64,000 bases of DNA from contig CAZNIT010000022.1 of the NCBI GenBank assembly GCA_964573205.1, positions 62,001-126,000 of the forward strand, written 5' to 3'. Source of the DNA: QNZT01 sp964573205. Lineage in GTDB: Bacteria; Campylobacterota; Campylobacteria; Campylobacterales; QNZT01. The notes under the pieces were generated by a model. The model worked only from the letters and a program-made list of their open reading frames with translations. It made no database searches and was not told where the DNA came from. A program made the translations under genes and the position numbers. This document shows positions 52,806-61,068 of the stretch, in pieces (positions within the stretch are counted from its first letter, which is position 1; each line of letters starts with the position of its first letter).

Positions 52806-53191
52806 CTTTTTCCGCTTATTTTACAATTACATCTGTCGATCTTCTCTCTATGCGTTACGTACTCCATCTCATTTAATAGTCCGACATAACACTCCTCACC
52901 GTCAAGATAGAGCATAAAAAACTTTTCGCTTCCCGGTACCGCATGAGGCTTTTGTTCATGAGGATAAGGAACTTTTGGTCGATTGGTTAAAACCAGATAG
53001 GGCTCTTTGACGAAAAGATCCGAAAGTTCGGCGCTTTTTATATTGGAGAGTTTTAAAATCTTTTTTTCAAGCTCCGCGCTACACGCCTTGGTGGGGTTTT
53101 CAATAACGGCCGTCTGTCTTAACCTTTGAAAATGATCGAAACAGCCGCTAAAAAACAGCGATGCCGCAATTAGCACGACTTTAAAAAACAT
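52802..53191 (-). CDS. Small putative lipoprotein
   Basis: A 129-aa exported protein whose signal MFFKVVLIAASLFFSGC ends in a lipobox (FSGC, Cys17). The mature part has extra cysteines (C37, and CNC near the end) and an interior AVPGSEKFFMLYLDGEECYV. No family was recognised. It overlaps both neighbours (11 bases with the S41 protease, 4 with the RCK-like gene), so it belongs to one operon and may work with the protease in the periplasm. Confidence 0.65.
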   Translation of the reverse strand: MFFKVVLIAASLFFSGCFDHFQRLRQTAVIENPTKACSAELEKKILKLSNIKSAELSDLFVKEPYLVLTNRPKVPYPHEQKPHAVPGSEKFFMLYLDGEECYVGLLNEMEYVTHREKIDRCNCKISGKR

Positions 53192-54539
53192 TGAATCTCC
53201 TTTTGAAACTCTCTTCCTTCACACTAGGAAAAGTTTTGACTTCTCTTTTTGATTTGACGATATCAGGACATCTATCGTTAGATATATAAAAAAGAGCCGA
53301 TTTGAATAAAGTTTCGTTAGTATCGGCAAAATCGTGCCACAAATCATCCTCAGCAACGCAATCGGGCTCTAATCCGTCTATATACTCACCCTCGTCGTCG
53401 GCATTTAAGTTTTTCATCTGAACCGGCAAAATATAACGGTCGCAATATCCCCCGCCGATCATTCCGTAAGGCTTCCCGCAAGTTCTGTCTCCTATCTGTA
53501 CTACTTTCACGCCGCTAACGGAAGATCTGAGTGAATTTATAACAAGCTCACTCGCCGAACAACTCTCTTTTGTAGTCAAAATAAAAATCCTCGGCAACGA
53601 AATCGACGATGAGGATTTTAAAAAATAGTTGCTCTTGTTATAGATAGAGTATTTGTCGTTGAAAACCTCTTTTAAAAATATCTTGCCGAAAACCTTTTTG
53701 CCGGCAATCATGGACGAAAGAAGATTCGCTACATATACGTATCCTCCCCCGTTATAACGAAGATCTAAAACCAACTCTTTTATATCGGCTTTTTCAAACT
53801 CTAAAAAAGCCTCCTGAAGCTGTGATTTCGAGCCGCCGGTAAAAGATTGAAAAAGAAGATAACCCGTCTTTTTACCGTTCACTTCGAAAACCTCGCTTTT
53901 TATGACGCTTTTAAGATCGAACTCACCTTTTGTTATCACTATATCTTTCGTTTTTTCGTCTGGCATCTTGATCGTAAAAGTCGCGTTCAACTCGTCGCCA
54001 AAACCGAAATACCTATCTAAAAGCTCATCGTTTTTATATATATCGTCTATCTTATATCCGTCGATAGCGACTATAATATCCGATCTCTTCAAGCCTGCCT
54101 TATCCGCGAACGAACCGGGATAGACCAAAATTATTTGTAAAGATTCCACAAAATCCTGCGCACCCCTCCAGACAAAAGAAAATCCAAAACCCACGCTTTT
54201 AGATGCGACGAAAAAGTTCTCGTACTCTTTTTTAGGAATGATAAAACTGAAACGATCTTTAGGATATTTAAGCTTTTCAAGCACTCTATACTCATCAGGA
54301 TAGGCGCTTTCGTCGGCAAAATCGATGAAAGGAGTCTCATTCGCCCACAGATAACTGTCGTGAAGCAGATCGTAAACGAACTTTTTCTTAGTAAAATCGG
54401 AACAAACTTCAGGCGGTTGTACATCTCCGAAAATCCTTTCGCTTTTAACACCGTGATCATCGTTCTTACAACAGATATCATTACATGAAGTAAAAAAAAG
54501 AGCTAAAAGCAGAGTTGAAGTCAGGCGAAAAAAATCCAC
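53181..54539 (-). CDS. S41-family (C-terminal processing-like) peptidase lipoprotein
   Basis: A 452-aa periplasmic serine protease. The lipoprotein signal has Cys19 (LLLALFFTSC). A PDZ domain (about 120-200, VYPGSFADKAGLKRSDIIVAI) and the S41 catalytic domain follow, with LVLDLRYNGGGYVYVANLL, the nucleophile Ser in TTKESCSASELVINSL, and the catalytic Lys in GDRTCGKPYG. Tail-specific proteases cleave unstructured C-termini in the envelope. Two extra cysteines in the catalytic segments are unusual. GTG start overlapping the hisD stop (TAGTG). Confidence 0.88.
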   Translation of the reverse strand: MDFFRLTSTLLLALFFTSCNDICCKNDDHGVKSERIFGDVQPPEVCSDFTKKKFVYDLLHDSYLWANETPFIDFADESAYPDEYRVLEKLKYPKDRFSFIIPKKEYENFFVASKSVGFGFSFVWRGAQDFVESLQIILVYPGSFADKAGLKRSDIIVAIDGYKIDDIYKNDELLDRYFGFGDELNATFTIKMPDEKTKDIVITKGEFDLKSVIKSEVFEVNGKKTGYLLFQSFTGGSKSQLQEAFLEFEKADIKELVLDLRYNGGGYVYVANLLSSMIAGKKVFGKIFLKEVFNDKYSIYNKSNYFLKSSSSISLPRIFILTTKESCSASELVINSLRSSVSGVKVVQIGDRTCGKPYGMIGGGYCDRYILPVQMKNLNADDEGEYIDGLEPDCVAEDDLWHDFADTNETLFKSALFYISNDRCPDIVKSKREVKTFPSVKEESFKRRFNVF

Positions 54540-55831
54540 TACTTCTCCAGTCGTATCTCTACCGATCTTTGATGAGCGTCAAGACCTTCGGTTTTCGCTA
54601 AAAGTGCACAAGCTTTCGCAAGTTCATCCATACCCTTCGGACTAAGAGAGATGATCGAAGATCTCTTTAAAAAATTTTCCACGTTCAAAGGGGAGTAAAA
54701 CCTGGCGCTACCTCCGGTCGGAAGCGTATGATTGGGACCTGCTATATAATCTCCCATTGGCTCGGGTGTGTAAGGACCCATGAAAATCGCGCCTGCATGT
54801 TTTATATAGGGTAGCAAATCAAAAGGATTAGCGACCATTAATTCAAGATGCTCTGGAGCTATTTTATTCATATAATAAAGCGCTTCGTCAAGATCTCGCA
54901 CGATAATGATCGCACCTCTTTTTTCTATCGATTCTCTTGCGATATCTTCTCTTTGAAGTTTGCCCAGTTCCCTATATATCGCATCCAAAGTATCCTTGGC
55001 AACCTGCGCAGAAGTGGTAATAAGTAGCGAGCTTGCCATTTGATCATGCTCGGCTTGTGAGAGAAGATCGACGGCGAGAAAATCGACGTTCGCGCTCTCG
55101 TCGGCAATGATACCTATTTCACTCGGCCCCGCTATCATATCGATATTTACATCTCCGTAAACAAGCTTTTTAGCCGTAGCGACATATATGTTCCCAGGAC
55201 CCGTAACGACATCCGTTTTAGCTATCGAACCGGTTCCGTACGCCATAGCGGCGATCGCGCCGGCACCGCCTATCTTATACGCCTCTTTAATTCCGCATAG
55301 ATGCATAGCCGCCAAAAGAAGTGAATTTATTTCGTTATTCGGAGTGGGAGTGCACACGACAATCTCTTTCACTCCGGCGACTATCGCCGGAATGGCGTTC
55401 ATCAAAAGTGAACTCGGATATGCCGCTTTACCGCCGGGTATATAGAGCCCTGCTCGATCCAGCGCAGTCACTTTTTGCCCCAGTACCGAACCGTTCTCTT
55501 CAAAATCGAGCCAAGATTTAGGCATCTGTTTTTGATGATAGGAGAATATCCTCTCATAAGCCAAATGTAGAGCCTTTGAAAGCTCCTCGTCCAGATCATC
55601 GTACGCCTCTTTCATACTTTTTGCCGAAATCTTTATCTCGGATATATCGTTAGGTTCCCAATTATCGAATTTTCGTATATCTTGAAGCAAAGCTTCGTCA
55701 CCGTTTTGTTTAACATCGTCCAAAATGGCTTTTACGGTCGCGCTTACCCCGTCGATATCCATTTTACCACGTTGCAAAAGAGCGTCAAAAAGCGTATCGA
55801 AATCACTTTGAGTACTGTCAATTATATTCAT
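54539..55831 (-). CDS. hisD: Histidinol dehydrogenase
   Basis: A 430-aa HisD performing the last two oxidations of histidine synthesis with NAD+ and zinc. Features are DRAGLYIPGGKAAYPSSLLM, VTGPGNIYVATAKKLVYG, IAGPSEIGIIADESAN, LSQAEHDQMASSLLIT, IAPEHLELM and GPNHTLPTGGSARFYS. Standard length. It sits among unrelated genes, not in a his operon. Confidence 0.97.
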   Translation of the reverse strand: MNIIDSTQSDFDTLFDALLQRGKMDIDGVSATVKAILDDVKQNGDEALLQDIRKFDNWEPNDISEIKISAKSMKEAYDDLDEELSKALHLAYERIFSYHQKQMPKSWLDFEENGSVLGQKVTALDRAGLYIPGGKAAYPSSLLMNAIPAIVAGVKEIVVCTPTPNNEINSLLLAAMHLCGIKEAYKIGGAGAIAAMAYGTGSIAKTDVVTGPGNIYVATAKKLVYGDVNIDMIAGPSEIGIIADESANVDFLAVDLLSQAEHDQMASSLLITTSAQVAKDTLDAIYRELGKLQREDIARESIEKRGAIIIVRDLDEALYYMNKIAPEHLELMVANPFDLLPYIKHAGAIFMGPYTPEPMGDYIAGPNHTLPTGGSARFYSPLNVENFLKRSSIISLSPKGMDELAKACALLAKTEGLDAHQRSVEIRLEK

Positions 55832-56669
55832 TCATCTTCCTCTCGTATCTTTTTATCATACTGATGTTGCCGATTATTCCGCCTTGATGGATATAAAGAA
55901 TTCTATTCTCGAACTTGTCAATATTTTCAAGAAGAGTCAACCACCCCTTCGGATCATAAAGCAGATCGAATTCTATACCGGTTTGTTGCTTTAATTTTAT
56001 CCAAATTTTGAAAAATTCACTATAAAGTTTACCGAAACGATACCTCTTTTTACTATTTAAGACTGTTGGAAATAGCGTTTGGTCACTCTCCAATAATCTA
56101 AACTGATCTTTAAGATAAGATTCACTTCCGACGCAAGCGGTAGTATAAACTCTAAACGGAAGATATTTTTGTAAAAAAAGCGCGGTGGTTCCGGTTCCGG
56201 AGGGTAAAAAAACGTCAAACGGCTCTTTTCGCGATTGCTCGAGTATCTCTCTTGCCAAAATCTCTATGCCGTAAGCAGCCTCTTTTTGGCGTCCGCCCTC
56301 ATGAATTAAAATCGTATCTTGCGAGATATTTTTCGGATAAGGCTTTTCAAAAATTTTCATCCCGTTTTTTAGTGCGAATAGATAGTTTCCGTGTGGATTT
56401 CGTTTCAAAAAAGAGCTGATATGATCGACATAATACTCAAACTCCCACCCCCGCATTTTCGCCAACACACTAAGAGAGTACATGGCGTTTGACTGAGAAG
56501 AGCCGTATGAAATCACCTTTTTCACGCCTCTTAACTCCTCTTTTAAAAACCAGGCGAACTTGCGTGCTTTATTACCGCTGAAATCGGGATGGATCAGATC
56601 GTCTCGTTTGATTAGAAAATCGATATTTTCGAATGTAGCATTCTGTATAGGGGTCGGTTTGAAATTCAC
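55818..56669 (-). CDS. PLP-dependent ACC deaminase / D-cysteine desulfhydrase-like enzyme
   Basis: A 283-aa fold-type II PLP enzyme. The Schiff-base lysine is likely K34 in DFSGNKARKFAW, followed by the substrate/cofactor loop SYGSSQSNAMYSLSVLA and the phosphate-binding PSGTGTTALFL. The family contains 1-aminocyclopropane-1-carboxylate deaminases and D-cysteine desulfhydrases. It is shorter than typical members (about 330 aa). The substrate is not assignable. It overlaps hisD (14 bases) and the Nudix gene (4 bases, GTGA). Confidence 0.82.
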   Translation of the reverse strand: MNFKPTPIQNATFENIDFLIKRDDLIHPDFSGNKARKFAWFLKEELRGVKKVISYGSSQSNAMYSLSVLAKMRGWEFEYYVDHISSFLKRNPHGNYLFALKNGMKIFEKPYPKNISQDTILIHEGGRQKEAAYGIEILAREILEQSRKEPFDVFLPSGTGTTALFLQKYLPFRVYTTACVGSESYLKDQFRLLESDQTLFPTVLNSKKRYRFGKLYSEFFKIWIKLKQQTGIEFDLLYDPKGWLTLLENIDKFENRILYIHQGGIIGNISMIKRYERKMNEYN

Positions 56670-57226
56670 TTTTTATAACGCTCGAAAAACCACATAAACG
56701 CAAAAAGCAGTCCCGGCGTTTTAGCTTTGCTCTCGTCAAACATAAACTCTCTAGCCGATTTTAGAGGAAGTTTGACTATTTCGATCATCTCGTCGTCTAT
56801 TCCGCCGCCTGAGGACTTTTTTTGTCGCTTCGAAACTTTTGAAAAAAAGAGCGTCTGTCTCCCTCCGGCAAATCCGACCGCCGTATGAAACGAGGTAATT
56901 TTCAAAAGATCGCTCCGTTTTATCTCATATCCGCACTCCTCATATACCTCCTCTTTCGCTATCGTTTCGATCGGTTTGTTTTTATCTATGAGTCCGGCAC
57001 ACAACTCATACGTAAAACCGTCGCCGTTTTTCATATATACCGCTGGACGAAACTGTTTTACAAGAATAAATGCCTCTTCATCCTCTTCATAAAGTAAAAT
57101 AGCGACACTATCGTAAGTTTCTACCACTTCCCAACTCTTTCGTCTGCCGTTTTGAACATAAAAAACTCTACTGGGTTTTATAAATTGCGGATTGTCGCAC
57201 TCGGTTATTTTCGTTATCTCAATCAT
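56666..57226 (-). CDS. Nudix hydrolase, sugar-nucleotide pyrophosphatase-like
   Basis: A 186-aa Nudix protein with the box AGLIDKNKPIETIAKEEVYEECGYEI-like segment (about residues 95-120; key run KEEVYEECGY). The catalytic EE pair is kept, while the usual Arg of REUxEE is Glu, as variants in the NUDT14/UDP-sugar branch also deviate. FILVKQFRPAVY is typical of ADP/UDP-sugar diphosphatases. It may hydrolyse ADP- or UDP-sugars in housekeeping. 13 bases before mgtE. Confidence 0.85.
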   Translation of the reverse strand: MIEITKITECDNPQFIKPSRVFYVQNGRRKSWEVVETYDSVAILLYEEDEEAFILVKQFRPAVYMKNGDGFTYELCAGLIDKNKPIETIAKEEVYEECGYEIKRSDLLKITSFHTAVGFAGGRQTLFFSKVSKRQKKSSGGGIDDEMIEIVKLPLKSAREFMFDESKAKTPGLLFAFMWFFERYKK

Positions 57227-57239
57227 CTCTCGCTCCTTA

Positions 57240-58610
57240 TCAACGGATCAAAAATATCGAAGCCAATCCCAAGAAACTGAAAAATCCGACGACATCGGTT
57301 ACAGTAGTGAGTATGACCGTCGAACCAACTGCCGGATCTATATGAAGTCGTTTCAATATCAGCGGTATCATAGCGCCGAAAAAACCGGCCATAAAAAGAT
57401 TTATGATCATCGAAGCGCCTATGACGAATCCCAGCCGACTCTCTCCAAACCACAAATAAGCGATAAGACCGAGCACAAAAGCGAAAATGAATCCGTTCGC
57501 CAAGGATAAAAGAACCTCTTTTTTTATAGTATCTTTCGCATTGTTTAATTCGATATCTCCCAATGCGAGCTGTCTTACCGTAACGGTCAAAGTCTGCGTT
57601 CCGGCGTTACCGCCCATAGATGCGACTATGGGCATCAATACGGCAAGAGCGACATAAGACTGAATGGTAGAGTCAAACATTTGGATAACAAAAGATGCCA
57701 AAATCGCGGTCAAAAGGTTGATAAAAAGCCACACCCCCCTCTTTTTGCCGGCTTCGAAAATATTCTCCTCCTCTTCGGCTTCGTCATCCACACCCGCTAG
57801 GTTATAGATCTGTTCAGTCGCGCTCTCTTGTAAAATATCGTAAATATCGTCCGACGTAATACGCCCCACAAGTTCGTTTTGAGCGTTTACCACCGCGATC
57901 GCGGACAGATCATGTTCACGAAATATTTTCGCAACTTCATGAATATTTTCACTATCATGTACGAAAATGGGACGAAACTCCTCCTCATGCCCTTTTATTA
58001 TCTCTTTATACGTTTTGTTGAAATCAAAAGTCAAAATATCCTCAAGAGGTATAGCGAACATCAACTTACCGAACGTTCCGACAATATACAATTGATGAAC
58101 GTTCTCCAGTTCACCCTCTTTTTTCAGACTTTTCAATCTCTCGATCGACTCTTGAACGGTCTCGTCGATATTAGCGCTAAAAAGCTCGGTTTGCATATGC
58201 GCACCGGCCTCCTCCTCGTCGTAACGCTTCAATCGTTTGATATCTTCGCGATCCTCTTTATTGATACTTGAGAGAATTTCATCGGCTTTCTTTTTATCTA
58301 TCTCTTCGATATCTTGTATCAAATCGGTCGCATCATCGCTATCGAGCTCCTCCAAAGCCTCGACGAGATCTTCACTCTCAAGCTCGTTCAAGACCCCTTT
58401 AAGATACTTCTCCGGAAGCTCGAGCGCTATGTCTCCGAGATACTCGTTGGGAATTTTCTGCAAATACTCGTTGAAAGCGGAGTGATCCGATTTCGCAATC
58501 TTACGAAGGGCTTTCGCGACATCGGATATTGGAATATTCGAATGTTCGGGATCTTTTAGATATAGCTCTATAAGCTCTTTATAATCTTCCATCGTCATCG
58601 TCTTTCCCAT
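57240..58610 (-). CDS. mgtE: Magnesium transporter MgtE
   Basis: A 456-aa channel. An N-terminal Mg2+-sensing superhelical domain (about 20-125), two CBS domains (about 125-250, with VVNAQNELVGRITSDDI) and a five-helix TM domain with PIVASMGGNAGTQTLTVTVR and IPLILKRLHIDPAVGSTVILTT. The conserved Asp of the pore lies in the last TM segments (TDVVGFFSFLGLA). ATG 58610 is chosen because AGGAC precedes it; an upstream ATG at 58664 would add 18 residues inside the preceding gene. It overlaps the M23 gene by 32 bases. Confidence 0.95.
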   Translation of the reverse strand: MGKTMTMEDYKELIELYLKDPEHSNIPISDVAKALRKIAKSDHSAFNEYLQKIPNEYLGDIALELPEKYLKGVLNELESEDLVEALEELDSDDATDLIQDIEEIDKKKADEILSSINKEDREDIKRLKRYDEEEAGAHMQTELFSANIDETVQESIERLKSLKKEGELENVHQLYIVGTFGKLMFAIPLEDILTFDFNKTYKEIIKGHEEEFRPIFVHDSENIHEVAKIFREHDLSAIAVVNAQNELVGRITSDDIYDILQESATEQIYNLAGVDDEAEEEENIFEAGKKRGVWLFINLLTAILASFVIQMFDSTIQSYVALAVLMPIVASMGGNAGTQTLTVTVRQLALGDIELNNAKDTIKKEVLLSLANGFIFAFVLGLIAYLWFGESRLGFVIGASMIINLFMAGFFGAMIPLILKRLHIDPAVGSTVILTTVTDVVGFFSFLGLASIFLIR

Positions 58611-59748
58611 CTTGTCCTTCCGTTTGAAGCAGTTTATCGATTTTAGCTTTGCATAGTTTAACATGTTTTAAAAACGTTTTGCGTTTTTCGCCTTTTAATT
58701 TCTGCGTAAAGACAATTTTTCTGGCCGGATTTATCCATCTATTGTTAAGACTTAAACCGAAATGAAGATGCGGTCCCGTACTCATACCGCTGTTTCCCAG
58801 ATAACCGATAAGCTTACCCTTCTTCACCTTTTTTGAACGAACCGAGTTGTTAAAACGGCTAAGATGAGCATAGAGAGTTTTATAACCGCCGGGATGTTTT
58901 ATGATAACGGTATTTCCGTACCCTCCCTTTCTTCCCATAAATATGACTTTACCGTCATACGCCGCATATACCGGCGTCCCTACGGCTCCCGCATAATCAA
59001 TTCCGTGATGGGCTCTGAATTTTCTTAAAACGGGATGCCACCTTTTTAGAGTGAATTTCGAAGAGATACGACGATATTTGCAAGGAACCATAAAAGATGT
59101 GCGATTTGACGTTTTCGCGTTTTCGTCGTAGTAGTTGCCATCTTGAGCCAAAAATCGATAAAAACTCTTTTTTCCGGTTTTAATAGCGGCGCAATCCACC
59201 TTCTGAGTTCCGTAAAATTTCCCCAGTCGCACCTTCTGCGTATAAAACGCGACGACTCTATCTCCTTTTTTAAGTCTATTAAACTTCACCTCTTTTTTGA
59301 ATATCTGTTCAAGTGCCACGGCAAGCGGAAAATTACCGCTTTTTTTAACGATATCTTTTGAAAATATCGATTCGATGCTTATGTCCAAAACAACGTCTTT
59401 CGTCCGGTACCTAATAGGCTCTATATCAAGAGTATATTTCCCGTCCTCCTCTTTATATATATGTATTTGAAGCTCTTCGTTCAGAGGAATCAAAACCTGT
59501 TTTACTCCTCCCTTATCGTCAAAAAGCATTTGATAAAGCGTATTTCCCCTGATATCCGAAGAGAGTTTTTCCTCGTCGTCGTCAAGATCGTAATACAACG
59601 AAAGAGGTAAATTGTTCTCCTCCATAAATCCAAGAAGAGTTTCACCCCTTTTCCAAACCTTGTCTTCGATTATATTGTTGTACAACTCGTACGCGAATAC
59701 ACTTTTTACTAAGAAAATATAGATAAGAGCGAATTTAAAAAGTTTCAA
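58579..59748 (-). CDS. M23 peptidoglycan endopeptidase (Csd3/Pgp3-like)
   Basis: A 389-aa secreted metallopeptidase. The signal peptide KLFKFALIYIFLVKSVFA follows a TTG start at 59748, with GGGA upstream and a TATAAT box at 59787-59782. An N-terminal inhibitory/OapA-like region (about 20-240) precedes the LytM domain with zinc ligands in HHGIDYAG and GPHLHFG, and YGNTVIIKHPGGYKTLYAHLS. The layout resembles H. pylori Csd3 / C. jejuni Pgp3, which cleave cross-links and shape the cell. A longer reading from TTG 59826 is open but places the promoter inside the gene. Confidence 0.88.
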   Translation of the reverse strand: MKLFKFALIYIFLVKSVFAYELYNNIIEDKVWKRGETLLGFMEENNLPLSLYYDLDDDEEKLSSDIRGNTLYQMLFDDKGGVKQVLIPLNEELQIHIYKEEDGKYTLDIEPIRYRTKDVVLDISIESIFSKDIVKKSGNFPLAVALEQIFKKEVKFNRLKKGDRVVAFYTQKVRLGKFYGTQKVDCAAIKTGKKSFYRFLAQDGNYYDENAKTSNRTSFMVPCKYRRISSKFTLKRWHPVLRKFRAHHGIDYAGAVGTPVYAAYDGKVIFMGRKGGYGNTVIIKHPGGYKTLYAHLSRFNNSVRSKKVKKGKLIGYLGNSGMSTGPHLHFGLSLNNRWINPARKIVFTQKLKGEKRKTFLKHVKLCKAKIDKLLQTEGQDGKDDDDGRL

Positions 59749-59781
59749 AAAATTTTTCCCAAAAAGTAGATGTAAACGCAA

Positions 59782-59787
59782 ATTATA
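59782..59787 (-). promoter_or_regulatory. -10 element upstream of the M23 peptidase
   Basis: TATAAT on the minus strand, 33 bases before the proposed TTG start at 59748. It supports the shorter gene model. Confidence 0.45.
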
Positions 59788-59898
59788 CAACATTTTGCTA
59801 AAAGTGATTTTATGTTCGTTTATCAAAAAAAGTGTTATGATAGATATCGTTATAAATCATGAATTCAAACATTTAAAATAAACCGATCGGACGAAAAT

Positions 59899-61065
59899 TT
59901 GAAAAAAAGAAAAATTGCGTTTTTAATAAATTCACTTGGACTAGGAGGTGCCGAAAGAGTCGTATCTTTGCTTCTTGAGCGGATGAAAAATCATCCTCAT
60001 CTGGAGTTTGAATTGATTTTATTGGAAAATCAATTCTTTTACGATACCCCAAAAGGCGTCAAAACGACCGTTCTCTCGAAATTGACTTGGCAAGACAGCG
60101 CCCTAAAAAGAACGCTGTTCATACCTATTTTAGCATATAAACTAAGCCGCTATATCAAAAAAAACGATATATCCTTCGTACTGAGTTTCATCTATCGTTC
60201 CGATTTCGTAAATGTTTTAGCTTCATATTTAAGCGAATACAAATATGCCCTAAGCAACCGTGTAAACGCCGGCTCGACATACTCCGACAACTCTTTGACA
60301 TCGAAAATAAACAATTTTTTGATAAAAAAACTCTATTCCAAAGCTCCTTTAATTATAAACGTATCGCACGGAGTTAAAAAAGATCTAGCGAAAAATTACA
60401 ATATCGATTTAAAGAGACAAAAAGTCATCTATAATCCTTACGATATCAAAAAGATCGAACAACTTTCAAAAGAACCTTTGGATTTGAAATTGATACGGGA
60501 AAAGACGATTGTCGCGGTATCGAGACTGGATCAGGTTAAAAATATACCTCTACTGCTTCGCTCGTTCGCAAAAATCAAAGAACCGTTAACGCTGGTCATA
60601 ATCGGCGAGGGCTCCCAATCCGATAAATTAAAGGATCTAGCCTGCAAATTGAAAATCGACGAAAGAGTAGTCTTTACCGGACTTCAAAACAATCCTTACA
60701 AGTATATGGCAAATGCCTCCGTCTATATCTCGTCTTCGAACTCCGAAGGATTTCCAAACGCGCTGGTCGAAGCGATGATATGTAAATGCGCCGTCATCTC
60801 CACAGACTGCAAATCCGGTCCAAGAGAGATATTGGCTCCTTCGTCGAATTTCGACTATGAACTGAAAAAGGGTATGGAATTTGCCGAATATGGCCTGTTG
60901 ACGGCCGTCAACGATCAAGAGGCGATGCAAGAAGCGATAAATTTTTATCTAAATAACGAAAAAAAGCGTATTTATTACTCAAATCACGGATATAAAAGAG
61001 CACTTGATTTTGATCTTGATATAATTGCCGATACTTACATAGATATCATAAAAAGAGAGTTATAA
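59899..61065 (+). CDS. GT4-family glycosyltransferase
   Basis: A 388-aa GT-B glycosyltransferase. The N-terminal INSLGLGGAERVVSLLLERM is the acceptor-domain glycine loop. The C-terminal donor domain has VAVSRLDQVKNIPLLLRSF, VIIGEGSQSDKLKDLA, VFTGLQNNPYKYM and the EX7E-type SSSNSEGFPNALVEAM. It resembles GalNAc/glycan transferases of capsule, LOS or N-glycan loci. TTG start after GGACG; asnB follows 3 bases later, so both likely serve a surface glycan. Confidence 0.9.
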   Translation: MKKRKIAFLINSLGLGGAERVVSLLLERMKNHPHLEFELILLENQFFYDTPKGVKTTVLSKLTWQDSALKRTLFIPILAYKLSRYIKKNDISFVLSFIYRSDFVNVLASYLSEYKYALSNRVNAGSTYSDNSLTSKINNFLIKKLYSKAPLIINVSHGVKKDLAKNYNIDLKRQKVIYNPYDIKKIEQLSKEPLDLKLIREKTIVAVSRLDQVKNIPLLLRSFAKIKEPLTLVIIGEGSQSDKLKDLACKLKIDERVVFTGLQNNPYKYMANASVYISSSNSEGFPNALVEAMICKCAVISTDCKSGPREILAPSSNFDYELKKGMEFAEYGLLTAVNDQEAMQEAINFYLNNEKKRIYYSNHGYKRALDFDLDIIADTYIDIIKREL

Positions 61066-61068
61066 CAT

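Noticed and set aside
59749..59826. N-terminal extension of the M23 peptidase from TTG 59826
   Set aside because: It would bury the signal peptide 26 residues inside the protein and place the TATAAT box within the coding region; TTG 59748 gives a normal signal peptide.
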